Below, piece after piece: positions 1 through 9,640 of a DNA stretch of 64,000 nt. Made by a program: the position numbers and the translations under genes. The DNA lies in NCBI GenBank assembly GCA_958352885.1, contig CATWQI010000003.1, positions 248,001 through 312,000 of the forward strand, written 5' to 3'. The notes beneath the pieces are model-generated. The model made no database searches. It was not told the origin of the DNA and saw nothing but the letters and a program-made list of their open reading frames with translations. Numbering within the stretch: position 1 is the first letter of the stretch; the number at the start of each line of letters is the position of its first letter. The DNA comes from an uncultured Duncaniella sp. (GTDB lineage Bacteria > Bacteroidota > Bacteroidia > Bacteroidales > Muribaculaceae).

Positions 1-1033
1 CGGCTGAAATCTTGTAGCGCTTGATAAGAGAGTTCTTTACAGACTCTGCGCGTGCGGCTGCGAGACGCTCGTTAACTTCAACAGAACCGTCGGGAGAAGC
101 GTAACCACGGATTTCTACCTTTGCCTTGGGGTGGTTCTTGAGGTATGCGGCGATCATTTCTACGTTAGGCTGCTGGTCGGCAGTGATAACGCTTGAGCCA
201 ATCTTGAAGAATACATAACGTACGCTGTTGAGAGTATTGTTGGTCTCCTTCACTACCTCGGCGGGTTTTGCCTGGCAGGCTGCGAGAGCTGCCGCGAGTT
301 CGGCATTCTGAGCGTTGGCTGCTGCGATGGCTGCGTCACGACCGTCGATGTCGGCGCGGAGAGCATTCACACGGCCATTGAGTTCGGCAATTTCGGCAGA
401 GTTATCGGGGCAGGTTACGCACTCGAAACCGGGACCGAAGTTGTAGTTGAAGCCGACCATCAGGTTGAAGTTGGCACGGTGGATGTTTAGGTTGTTTTTA
501 GCGGGACCTCCTGAAACATTCCAAAGCACGCTTGGCTTAAGAGAGATTGAAACGTTTTCGGCAACTGCATAATTGAAGTTCAAGCCCACCTTTGCGCCGA
601 GGTCATTAGTATCGTTTGCGCCCGGACGGTAGAAGTGGAGCCAGCCTATACCTCCTACGAGGTCAACAGTAAACTGGCGAGGTTCACAGCTGAATCCGAG
701 GAATGCGTTGGTAAGATTAAGTGTACCGTAGCCGCCTACATATGAATTGTCAAATGCTGTCTTGCTGCGGAGTCCGCCGTTGACAGTGGAAGTGTTTACG
801 CCCCAGGCAGCCTCTGCACCAAGACCGAAGAGGGGTGAAATCTGCTTTTCAACATGAAGGCCAAAGTTGCCACGCATATTGCCAAAGAATGAATGGCCCT
901 TGAGAGGAGTGGTTAGACCGGCGTCCAGACCAACCGACCAGTTGTCGGCTATCGTGGGTCTTTTAATGACATCCTGAGCGTTTGCGGACATCATGCAACC
1001 GACGCATGTGGCTGCGAGTAACATTTTCTTCAT
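1..1033 (-). CDS. OmpA-family outer membrane protein (3' part lies outside the window)
   Basis: The frame opens at an ATG at 1033 and stays open to the window edge, so the C-terminus is missing. It begins with a signal peptide (MKKMLLAATCVG..., likely cut after SANA). About 220 residues of beta-barrel-like sequence follow, rich in alternating aromatic and glycine residues. Next comes a short cysteine- and Ala-rich coiled segment (CVTCPDNSAEI, then ALRADIDGRDAAIAAANAQ), and then the start of an OmpA peptidoglycan-binding domain (VEIRGYASPDGSVEVNERLA). The layout matches the abundant OmpA-like porins of Bacteroidales, which tie the outer membrane to peptidoglycan. A TAATTTTGC -7 element lies on the same strand at 1075-1067, giving a leader of roughly 30 bases. 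The function is inferred from the domain layout; no specific ligand can be named. Confidence 0.88.
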   Translation of the reverse strand, partial: MKKMLLAATCVGCMMSANAQDVIKRPTIADNWSVGLDAGLTTPLKGHSFFGNMRGNFGLHVEKQISPLFGLGAEAAWGVNTSTVNGGLRSKTAFDNSYVGGYGTLNLTNAFLGFSCEPRQFTVDLVGGIGWLHFYRPGANDTNDLGAKVGLNFNYAVAENVSISLKPSVLWNVSGGPAKNNLNIHRANFNLMVGFNYNFGPGFECVTCPDNSAEIAELNGRVNALRADIDGRDAAIAAANAQNAELAAALAACQAKPAEVVKETNNTLNSVRYVFFKIGSSVITADQQPNVEMIAAYLKNHPKAKVEIRGYASPDGSVEVNERLAAARAESVKNSLIKRYKISA

Positions 1034-1066
1034 TTTTAATACTTGTTTTTACGTTTAAAAATCGGA

Positions 1067-1075
1067 GCAAAATTA
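1067..1075 (-). promoter_or_regulatory. -7 element of the ompA-like gene promoter
   Basis: Read on the minus strand the bases are TAATTTTGC, an exact match to the Bacteroidetes -7 consensus TAnnTTTGC, about 34 bases before the ATG at 1033. I do not see a clean TTTG -33 element 19-21 bases upstream, so only the -7 box is claimed. Confidence 0.45.
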
Positions 1076-1132
1076 TGAATAATCTATTAAAATCAGAATA
1101 TATTTAGTAAAATTTATATAAATAGTTAAAAT

Positions 1133-2278
1133 TTAGATATTTGGGTAATTCCGGTGCCTGGCGTGAGAAGTGTCGTAGCGTTGCTCTATCCATAGGCGTA
1201 TATCGCGGGATGCATTGCTTAAACGGGCTCTTGCCGTGCGATAATTTAAACAACCGCATGGGGGATAAAGTTGAGTTGAGAAGACTGCGGCAAGTTCCGG
1301 AATGCTGAAATCGGCAGTCACTCTTCCTCCGACAGCAATTACCGGTATGTCCCTCTCAGTTCCGTAATCGGCAAGTGCTGCCACAGCTTTTCCAAGCTCG
1401 GTCTGAGAGTCGAGAGAGCCTTCGCCGGTGATGATAATGTCAGGACTTATAGACGGAATGTCCATCATGTCAAGCAGATAGCTGGAGCCGGCTACCATTT
1501 CCGCTCCGATGGCGGCAAGAGCGTAGCCGAGTCCTCCGCCGGCTCCGTCATATTTCCCTCCTGTGGAGGGCTGAAGTGTGCTAAGGTGACGCAAAGATTC
1601 TCGGAGGGAATTTATTTCTGCCGGTGTGGCTCCTTTTTGTGGTGCGAATGTCAGCGAAGAGGGTTTGTCTGTGTCCGCTACGAGTGGTGCGGCTACGTCG
1701 CTTAAGGCTATGATGGGTGGCGAGCAGACAGGGGACTCCGGCGGGAGGACACGTGTGACGGAATTGAGCATGGCTGCGGTAACCGGATGGGGCAATTCGT
1801 TGTCGCCGCTGAAAAAACGGAAGCCGATAGCCTGCAGAAATCCGGCACCGGCATCGACAGTGGAGGTTCCGCCGATACCTATATATAATAATGTAGGAGA
1901 ATCCTTTCGGATAATAGATAACACCGCCTCGCCGAGTGGATAGGAAGAGCGGTGCATAGGTGATGGCGCACCCTCTTTAAGCAATCCGAGTCCAAGCACT
2001 GCGCTTGAGTCAATGGCTGCCGTTCGAGAGGCTGGGTTAAAATAGTAGGTCGCGCCGCCCGGTATAGGCTCCATTGCTGAATTCCGTGCTTCGATAAAGC
2101 GTGTTTTCATGCCGGTAAGTCCGGCTATGGCTTCTGATGTGCCTTCTCCTCCGTCTGCCATCGGGCGTGTTATTAGCCTGGCTTTTAGCGGTAAAAGCTC
2201 TTGTGCAATCGTGTCTGCCGCTTCCCGGGCTGACAGGGTGCCTTTGAATTTATCGGGTGCTATGAGGATGGTAATCAT
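1133..2278 (-). CDS. Glycerate kinase (GK-II / GlxK-GarK family)
   Basis: 381 residues, the normal length for this kinase, which phosphorylates D-glycerate with ATP in the cytoplasm and feeds it into glycolysis. The family signatures are present in order: an N-terminal IAPDKFKGTLSA, then ADGGEGTSEA near residue 42, IGIGGTSTVDAGAGFLQA in the middle, SDVAAPL, and ITGEGSLDSQT toward the C-terminus. The ATG at 2278 lies four bases after a perfect TAACTTTG promoter element on the same strand, so this start implies a leaderless message. Its neighbours (OmpA downstream, a sugar cluster divergently upstream) do not show which pathway supplies the glycerate. The family call is firm; which phosphoglycerate isomer it makes cannot be decided here. 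Confidence 0.9.
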   Translation of the reverse strand: MITILIAPDKFKGTLSAREAADTIAQELLPLKARLITRPMADGGEGTSEAIAGLTGMKTRFIEARNSAMEPIPGGATYYFNPASRTAAIDSSAVLGLGLLKEGAPSPMHRSSYPLGEAVLSIIRKDSPTLLYIGIGGTSTVDAGAGFLQAIGFRFFSGDNELPHPVTAAMLNSVTRVLPPESPVCSPPIIALSDVAAPLVADTDKPSSLTFAPQKGATPAEINSLRESLRHLSTLQPSTGGKYDGAGGGLGYALAAIGAEMVAGSSYLLDMMDIPSISPDIIITGEGSLDSQTELGKAVAALADYGTERDIPVIAVGGRVTADFSIPELAAVFSTQLYPPCGCLNYRTARARLSNASRDIRLWIEQRYDTSHARHRNYPNI

Positions 2279-2282
2279 GGTA

Positions 2283-2290
2283 CAAAGTTA
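2283..2290 (-). promoter_or_regulatory. Promoter -7 element of glycerate kinase, four bases before the ATG
   Basis: The minus strand reads TAACTTTG, then TACC, then the ATG at 2278. Bacteroidetes transcription normally begins a few bases after this element, so initiation would fall on or next to the start codon. No convincing TTTG at -33 is visible. The same arrangement occurs at 61909-61923. Confidence 0.5.
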
Positions 2291-2554
2291 TGGGTAGTTT
2301 CCGGCAGAAGAGTATGAAAACGCCTTGGTTAACAATATTTAACAGGATGCTTTTTAGCATGTTAATCCATTAGTTTTAACACATCGGTTCTTGTGATGAA
2401 AAACAGAGGTGTCTTTGGGGAGGCGACGTATAATTTATAGTTATACAGCGAGTTTGCGGAAATGTGTCATGGCATCTGTCTGACTTATTGTATAAAATAC
2501 GTTAAGTAGTGTTACTTATCGTTGGATGTAAGAAAACTAAGGTGGTATAATTTA

Positions 2555-2568
2555 ATGTTTTAAAACAT
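2555..2568. promoter_or_regulatory. Candidate operator palindrome upstream of the regulator
   Basis: The perfect 14-base palindrome ATGTTTTAAAACAT ends eight bases before the -33 box of the regulator's promoter. Its symmetry and position suit a dimeric regulator, possibly autoregulation by the NUDIX-type protein. That assignment is inference from position only. Confidence 0.4.
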
Positions 2569-2576
2569 AAAATTAA

Positions 2577-2610
2577 TTTGGAAATTTATTGAAAAGATTT
2601 GTACATTTGC
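2577..2610 (+). promoter_or_regulatory. Bacteroidetes-type promoter for the NUDIX regulator and xyl genes
   Basis: TTTG at 2577-2580, a 21-base spacer, then TACATTTGC at 2602-2610. Both boxes and the spacing match the sigma-ABfr consensus. Expected initiation is about 2615, giving a leader of about 38 bases to the ATG at 2653. Confidence 0.75.
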
Positions 2611-2652
2611 CATACCATACAGAATCTAACTATACTATTACCTAATCAGACC

Positions 2653-3363
2653 ATGGCCCCATTAGCCAATAATCACATATCAATTGACTGCGTTGTGTTC
2701 GGGTATGACGGCGAGCGGATGCGAGTGCTGCTCCTGAAACGCAGCGGAACAGACGCTACAGGAGATTTCAATGACATGAAACTCCCCGGAAGCCTTATCT
2801 ATCAGGATGAGGACCTGGATGAGGCTGCATCACGAGTGATGGATGAACTGACCGGACTCAAAGGCTTGCAGCTGACACAGTTTAAGGCATTCGGCTCGAA
2901 GGACAGAACCCGTAATCCACGAGACGTGCACTGGCTCGAAAGGGCTCAACAGGCAAGAGTGGAGCGAATCGTCACAGTAGCATACTTTGCTATGGTCAAG
3001 CTCGACCGATCGTTGGAGAAGTCGGTGGCAAAGCACAATGCTGTGTGGACGCCTCTGAACGAAGTCGGCGATCTGGCATTTGACCATAATCAGATAATAG
3101 AAGGAGCCAAGGAAGCTATCCGCCGCGAGATGGACAACAACCGCTCACTCCTGTTTGACCTTCTCCCGAAGAAGTTTACTGCCTCACAGCTGCGCCTGCT
3201 CACAGAAGTAATCTACGAGAAGCCTCTCGATGTGCGCAACTTCCACAAGAAAATAGCGCAGATGCCTTATGTGATACCCCTTGACGAAAGAGAGACCGGG
3301 GTTGCTCACCGGGCGGCGAGGTTCTACAAATTTGACAGGAAAGTCTACACCACATCACGCTGA
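2653..3363 (+). CDS. NUDIX-domain transcriptional regulator (AraR/NrtR-like)
   Basis: 236 residues from the ATG at 2653. An upstream TTG at 2599 is in frame but lies inside the promoter, so the ATG is preferred. Residues 8-140 form a NUDIX fold (ISIDCVVFGYDGERMRVLLL), but the NUDIX box is degenerate (GSLIYQDEDLDEAASRVMDE): the REUxEE core is lost, as in regulators that bind a ligand rather than hydrolyse it. The C-terminal 80 residues resemble the winged helix of the NrtR/AraR family (FTASQLRLLTEVIYEKPLDV). In Bacteroides the related AraR controls arabinose genes. Here the gene heads a xylose, arabinose and uronate cluster, so it is the likely local regulator. The effector (arabinose, xylose or a phosphate ester) is not known from sequence. 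Confidence 0.82.
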   Translation: MAPLANNHISIDCVVFGYDGERMRVLLLKRSGTDATGDFNDMKLPGSLIYQDEDLDEAASRVMDELTGLKGLQLTQFKAFGSKDRTRNPRDVHWLERAQQARVERIVTVAYFAMVKLDRSLEKSVAKHNAVWTPLNEVGDLAFDHNQIIEGAKEAIRREMDNNRSLLFDLLPKKFTASQLRLLTEVIYEKPLDVRNFHKKIAQMPYVIPLDERETGVAHRAARFYKFDRKVYTTSR

Positions 3364-3434
3364 TGCGGATGCCTGAAGAATATAACGCTAATAACATATA
3401 AATACAGAATCAACTCTAACTTTAGAACGCTATC

Positions 3435-4919
3435 ATGTATCTATTAGGATATGACATAGGAAGCTCGTCGGTGAAGGCGAGTCTGGTCAATGCCGAGACC
3501 GGCAAGACCGTTGCCTCGGACTTTTACCCGAAGACCGAAGCTGAGATTATAGCAGTGAAGCCCGGATGGGCTGAGCAGAAACCTCAGCAGTGGTGGGATT
3601 GCCTCAGGCATGCTACCGAGAGCATACTCGCAAGTTCCAAGGTAGATGCCTCGGAAATCAAAGCGATAGGTATATCGTATCAGATGCACGGTCTGGTGTT
3701 GGTTGACAAGAACCATGAGCCGTTGCGCCCCGCCATAATATGGTGTGACTCCAGAGGAGTTCCCTATGGTGAGAAAGCCTTCAATGACCTCGGCGAGGAG
3801 AAGTGTCTCAGCCATATCCTTAATTCTCCGGGCAACTTCACAGCTACAAAGCTGGCATGGGTGAAGGAAAACGAGCCTGAGACATTTGAAAAAATCTATA
3901 AGATAATGCTTCCCGGCGACTATATAGCCATGCGCCTTACGGACCATATCTGCACTACCGTATCGGGTCTGTCGGAAATGATGCTGTGGGATTTTAAGAA
4001 TGGCAAAGTGGCAGATTTCCTTATGGAATACCTCGGATTCAGCGAGGACATCATTCCTGAAATCGTGCCTACCTTCTGCATCCAGGGCACAGTGACGGCA
4101 AAGGCTGCCGCCGAACTTGGACTTGCCGAAGGGACCCCTGTTTCATATCGTGCCGGGGACCAGCCTAACAATGCCCTTTCTCTCAATGTGTTCAATCCCG
4201 GAGAGATAGCATCGACCGCCGGTACTTCAGGTGTGGTTTATGGTGTGCTCGGTGAAGTCAATTATGATGTTAAGTCGCGTGTCAACACATTTGCCCATGT
4301 CAACCATACAAATGATGAGACCCGTCTGGGGGTGCTGCTTTGCATCAATGGCACCGGAATCCTTAATTCATGGTCAAAGCGGACAGTCGCACCTGAGGGG
4401 ATTTCCTATGCGGAGATGAACGATGTGGCTGCTTCCGCTCCAATCGGTGCCGGCGGAGTGTCAATCATCCCATTCGGCAACGGCGCTGAGCGTGTGCTCC
4501 AGAACAAAGAGGTGGGATGCTCCATCCATGGCGTCAACTTTCTGACACATACCAAATCACATCTGTTGCGTGCGGCTCAGGAAGGGATAGTGTTCTCTTT
4601 CATGTACGGAATGGAAGTGATGGAAGGCATGGGTATGGATGTCAGGAAAATCCATGCAGGGCATGCCAATATGTTCCTGAGCCCTCTGTTCCGCAACACT
4701 CTTGCGGGGGTCAGCGGGGCCACCATCGAGCTTTACGATACAGATGGCTCGGTAGGAGCTGCAAAGGGAGCCGGAATGGGTGCCGGCATCTACCGTGACC
4801 ATGACGAGGCATTTGCATCCCTTGAAAAAATCGATGTAATCGAACCTGTGGCAGCCGACACAGCCGCCTACCGCGAGGCTTACGAGCTCTGGAAGTCGCG
4901 TCTTGTGCGGGAACTCTGA
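3435..4919 (+). CDS. xylB: Xylulokinase
   Basis: 494 residues, the usual length for FGGY-family xylulokinase, which phosphorylates D-xylulose to xylulose 5-phosphate for the pentose phosphate pathway. The N-terminal ATPase fold starts GYDIGSSSVKASL, followed by the substrate-side WCDSRG motif near residue 103. The C-terminal ATPase half has GTSGVVYGV near residue 263 and AKGAGMGAGIY near residue 445. It starts 71 bases after the NUDIX regulator and ends 79 bases before xylose isomerase, so regulator, kinase and isomerase probably share a message. Ribulokinase is another FGGY option, but the adjacent xylA and the overall match favour XylB. Confidence 0.93.
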   Translation: MYLLGYDIGSSSVKASLVNAETGKTVASDFYPKTEAEIIAVKPGWAEQKPQQWWDCLRHATESILASSKVDASEIKAIGISYQMHGLVLVDKNHEPLRPAIIWCDSRGVPYGEKAFNDLGEEKCLSHILNSPGNFTATKLAWVKENEPETFEKIYKIMLPGDYIAMRLTDHICTTVSGLSEMMLWDFKNGKVADFLMEYLGFSEDIIPEIVPTFCIQGTVTAKAAAELGLAEGTPVSYRAGDQPNNALSLNVFNPGEIASTAGTSGVVYGVLGEVNYDVKSRVNTFAHVNHTNDETRLGVLLCINGTGILNSWSKRTVAPEGISYAEMNDVAASAPIGAGGVSIIPFGNGAERVLQNKEVGCSIHGVNFLTHTKSHLLRAAQEGIVFSFMYGMEVMEGMGMDVRKIHAGHANMFLSPLFRNTLAGVSGATIELYDTDGSVGAAKGAGMGAGIYRDHDEAFASLEKIDVIEPVAADTAAYREAYELWKSRLVREL

Positions 4920-4998
4920 AAAAGTCCGGACGACACGGAATATCAATAACAGAAATCAAAATAACTAACAATCAATAACATTTAACTCTTCTTAAATT

Positions 4999-6315
4999 AT
5001 GGCAGTTAAAGAATACTTCCCCAATATAGGGAAAATCAAATTTGAAGGCAAGGACTCAAAGAATCCTCTTGCTTACCGTTACTATGACGCAGAGAAGGTA
5101 ATCCTCGGAAAGCCCATGAAGGAATGGCTGAAGTTCGCCATGGCATGGTGGCACACTCTCTGCGCTGACGGCGGTGACCAGTTCGGCACAGGCACTAAGA
5201 AATTCCCCTGGGCTGAAGGCGCTGACGCCCTCACAATCGCAAAGCAGAAGGCTGATGCCGGTTTCGAGTTCATGCAGAAGATGGGTATCGAGTATTTCTG
5301 CTTCCACGATGTCGACCTCGTGAGCGAGGGCACCTCGGTGGAGGAATACGAGCACAATATGAAGGAAATCGTGGCTTACCTCAAAGAGAAGATGGCTGAG
5401 ACAGGCATCAAGAATCTCTGGGGCACAGCCAACGTGTTCAGCAACGGCCGTTATATGAACGGAGCTGCAACCAATCCCGATTTTGACGTAGTGGCACGCG
5501 CGGCGGTTCAGATTAAGAATGCCATTGATGCTACTATTGCCCTCGGTGGTACCAACTATGTGTTCTGGGGTGGTCGTGAAGGTTATATGAGCCTCCTGAA
5601 CACAGACCAGAAGCGTGAGAAAGAGCATCTCGCAATGATGCTTACACTCGCACGTGACTATGCCCGCTCAAAGGGCTTCACCGGCACATTCCTCATCGAG
5701 CCCAAGCCTATGGAACCTTCAAAGCACCAGTATGACGTTGACAGCGAGACTGTAATCGGCTTCCTTAAGGCTCATGGCCTTGACAAGGATTTCAAGCTTA
5801 ACATCGAGGTTAACCATGCAACTCTCGCAGGTCACACATTCGAGCACGAACTGGCTGTGGCTGTTGACAACAACATGCTCGGTTCTATAGACGCAAACCG
5901 TGGTGACTACCAGAATGGCTGGGATACCGACCAGTTCCCCATCGACAACTTTGAACTTACCCAGGCAATGATGCAGATTATCCGCAACGGCGGTCTCGGC
6001 AACGGCGGTACCAACTTCGATGCGAAGACCCGTCGCAACTCTACCGACCTTGAGGATATTTTCATCGCCCACATCGCAGGTATGGATGCTATGGCCCGTG
6101 CGCTCGAAAGCGCTGCTGCTCTTCTCGAAGAATCTCCCTACAAGGATATGCTCAAAGCTCGTTACGCTTCGTTTGACAGCGGCAAGGGCAAGGAGTTTGA
6201 GGACGGCAAACTGACTCTCGAGCAGGTGGCAGAATACGGCAAAGAGGTTAACGAGCCCAAGCAGACTTCAGGCAAGCAGGAGCTTTACGAGGCTATCGTG
6301 GCTATGTATTGCTAA
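4999..6315 (+). CDS. xylA: Xylose isomerase
   Basis: 438 residues, class II length (class I enzymes are about 50 residues shorter). It converts D-xylose to D-xylulose with two divalent metals in the cytoplasm. Visible active-site elements are FCFHDVDLVSEG around residues 100-111 (catalytic His103, Asp106), VFWGGREGY, FLIEPKPMEPSKHQYD (metal-binding Glu, then Lys) and the late GSIDANRGD and FDAKTRRNSTD metal sites. It follows xylB by 79 bases. A new promoter lies directly after the stop codon, so the symporter downstream can be expressed separately. Confidence 0.96.
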   Translation: MAVKEYFPNIGKIKFEGKDSKNPLAYRYYDAEKVILGKPMKEWLKFAMAWWHTLCADGGDQFGTGTKKFPWAEGADALTIAKQKADAGFEFMQKMGIEYFCFHDVDLVSEGTSVEEYEHNMKEIVAYLKEKMAETGIKNLWGTANVFSNGRYMNGAATNPDFDVVARAAVQIKNAIDATIALGGTNYVFWGGREGYMSLLNTDQKREKEHLAMMLTLARDYARSKGFTGTFLIEPKPMEPSKHQYDVDSETVIGFLKAHGLDKDFKLNIEVNHATLAGHTFEHELAVAVDNNMLGSIDANRGDYQNGWDTDQFPIDNFELTQAMMQIIRNGGLGNGGTNFDAKTRRNSTDLEDIFIAHIAGMDAMARALESAAALLEESPYKDMLKARYASFDSGKGKEFEDGKLTLEQVAEYGKEVNEPKQTSGKQELYEAIVAMYC

Positions 6316-6321
6316 TCAATG

Positions 6322-6354
6322 TTTGCATCAATCATGACTATTTTGTAAATTTGC
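6322..6354 (+). promoter_or_regulatory. Promoter for the xylose symporter
   Basis: TTTG at 6322-6325, a 20-base spacer, then TAAATTTGC at 6346-6354, an ideal Bacteroidetes promoter seven bases after the xylA stop codon. The -7 box lies in one arm of the palindrome AATTTGCAT-CCAA-ATGCAAATT (6348-6369), so a protein bound there would block initiation. Confidence 0.75.
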
Positions 6355-6399
6355 ATCCAAATGCAAATTGCAAATAGTTAGATAACAGATAATAATGTT

Positions 6400-6436
6400 C
6401 GTGCGGGAACCGTGAAAATTTCCGCACGGACATTTC
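6400..6436 (+). terminator. Hairpin with T-run in the xylE leader (possible attenuator)
   Basis: Arms CGTGCGGGAA (6400-6409) and TTTCCGCACG (6419-6428) pair at nine of ten positions across a 9-base loop. A run of five T follows at about 6440. It lies about 40 bases downstream of the expected start of the xylE transcript and 50 bases before the ATG. It could end xylA read-through, or attenuate xylE. Confidence 0.5.
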
Positions 6437-6486
6437 ATCTTTTTATATATTCTTTCTAAAGTTGCTAAATATTAGACTAATACCCT

Positions 6487-7968
6487 ATGAACTATCCCCA
6501 ACAAGGCAGCAGACTGTATCTGTTTTCCATAGTGCTTGTCGCAGTGCTTGGAGGTCTGCTCTTCGGCTATGATACAGCAGTAATCTCCGGAGCCGAGAAA
6601 GGCTTGCAGGCTTTCTTTCTCGGAGCAAAAGACTTCGTCTACACTGACACAATTCATGGCATCACCTCGTCAAGCGCGCTTTTAGGCTGTATAATCGGCA
6701 GTGCGCTCTCAGGTTTTTTCGCTTCCTACTTCGGACGTAAGAAATCACTTGCAGTGGCAGGTGTATTCTTCTTCCTGTCCGCACTGGGCAGCTATGCTCC
6801 CGAATTTATGTTCTTCGAGCATGGCGTTCCCTCTGCCTCTCTTCTTGTGGCATTCAACATCTACCGTATACTTGGCGGTATCGGTGTAGGTCTCGCATCG
6901 GCAATCTGCCCGATGTACATCGCCGAAGTCGCTCCATCCAACATGCGTGGCACGCTTGTGTCATGGAACCAGTTTGCCATCATTTTCGGTCAGCTGGTGG
7001 TTTACTTTGTGAATTTCCTTATTCTCGGCGAACATACTCAGCCGGTCATCGAGAAGGTCGGCGAGGCTGTCTATGCCGTATCGGCAAGCTCAGACCCCTG
7101 GACTATCACAACCGGTTGGCGTTACATGTTCGGTTCCGAAGCATTTGTGGCAGGAATCTTTACAATACTTGTATGTCTTGTGCCTGAATCGCCTCGTTAT
7201 CTTGTCCTTATCGGTAAGGATGAGAGGGCGCTCGGAATCCTCTCTCGCATCAACGGATATGAAAAGGGTAAGGAAATCCTTTCGCAGATTAAGAATACCG
7301 TCGAGGTCAAGAGTGAGAAGCTCTTCTCGTTTGGAGTCATGGTCATATTCGTGGGTGTGATGCTCTCTGTGTTCCAGCAGGCCGTGGGCATCAACGCGGT
7401 GCTCTACTATGCTCCGCGTATCTTTGAATCGATGAATATGGGCAACCCGATGGTCCAGACAGTCATAATGGGAATCGTCAATATCGCCTTTACGCTTGTG
7501 GCTGTGTTCTCCGTTGAGAAGCTTGGCAGAAAACCCCTCCTCATCTGGGGCTCTATCGGCATGGCAATCGGAGCGTTCGGTGTATGCGTCTCAAATATTG
7601 TCGAAGTCGCTCCTATCGTCCCGGTAATCTCAATCATGGTTTACTCGGCGTCCTTCATGTTCTCATGGGGACCGATATGCTGGGTGCTTATAGCCGAAAT
7701 CTTCCCCAACACCATCCGATCACAGGCTGTCGCTATCGCCGTTGCCTTCCAGTGGATTTTCAACTTCATCGTGTCATCGACTTTCGTGCCCATGTACAAC
7801 ATGCACCTCGGTGAGATGGGTGACAGGTTCGGACACATGTTCGTCTACGCCCTTTACGGTGTAATCTGTATCGTGGCTGCTTGGTTCGTGGCATCGCTCG
7901 TACCCGAAACCAAAGGCAAGACTCTGGAGGATATGACCAATCTCTGGCGTAACCGTGACAAAAAGTAG
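6487..7968 (+). CDS. xylE: D-xylose:H+ symporter (MFS sugar porter)
   Basis: 493 residues with about 12 membrane helices, almost the same length as E. coli XylE (491). Sugar-porter signatures are in place: LLFGYDTAVISGAEKGL in helix 1, YFGRKKSLAVAG after helix 2, PESPRYL at the end of the first half, EKLGRKPLL after helix 8, and PETKGKTLE at the C-terminus. The QQAVGINAVLYYAP stretch of helix 7 is the sugar-contacting region. It sits in the inner membrane and imports xylose with a proton. It has its own promoter and a 126-base leader with a hairpin. Arabinose or glucose specificity cannot be ruled out by sequence, but the xylA/xylB context supports xylose. Confidence 0.92.
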   Translation: MNYPQQGSRLYLFSIVLVAVLGGLLFGYDTAVISGAEKGLQAFFLGAKDFVYTDTIHGITSSSALLGCIIGSALSGFFASYFGRKKSLAVAGVFFFLSALGSYAPEFMFFEHGVPSASLLVAFNIYRILGGIGVGLASAICPMYIAEVAPSNMRGTLVSWNQFAIIFGQLVVYFVNFLILGEHTQPVIEKVGEAVYAVSASSDPWTITTGWRYMFGSEAFVAGIFTILVCLVPESPRYLVLIGKDERALGILSRINGYEKGKEILSQIKNTVEVKSEKLFSFGVMVIFVGVMLSVFQQAVGINAVLYYAPRIFESMNMGNPMVQTVIMGIVNIAFTLVAVFSVEKLGRKPLLIWGSIGMAIGAFGVCVSNIVEVAPIVPVISIMVYSASFMFSWGPICWVLIAEIFPNTIRSQAVAIAVAFQWIFNFIVSSTFVPMYNMHLGEMGDRFGHMFVYALYGVICIVAAWFVASLVPETKGKTLEDMTNLWRNRDKK

Positions 7969-8046
7969 TTGACGATGTTATGAAATGTACTGTATAGAAA
8001 TCTTTTAAGTATTTTAAGATATTAATGCCATTAAAAATTTAACACC

Positions 8047-9579
<1,533 letters not shown>

Positions 9580-9640
9580 TTGCGAAAGAAAGCATTATTA
9601 GCATTATCACTATATCAAATCATTAAACTAAACAAAAGAA

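Larger units (their letters stand above)
2279..2652. other. Divergent intergenic region between glycerate kinase and the NUDIX regulator
   Basis: 374 bases without a credible gene. It carries the glycerate kinase -7 element at its left end and, at its right end, a 14-base perfect palindrome and the promoter of the NUDIX-type regulator. Between roughly 2300 and 2550 I see only A+T-rich sequence with no clear hairpin. Confidence 0.6.

Noticed and set aside
2599..2652. Upstream TTG start adding 18 residues to the NUDIX regulator
   Set aside because: The TTG lies within the promoter's -7 region, so the codon would not be transcribed. The ATG at 2653 begins the conserved domain.
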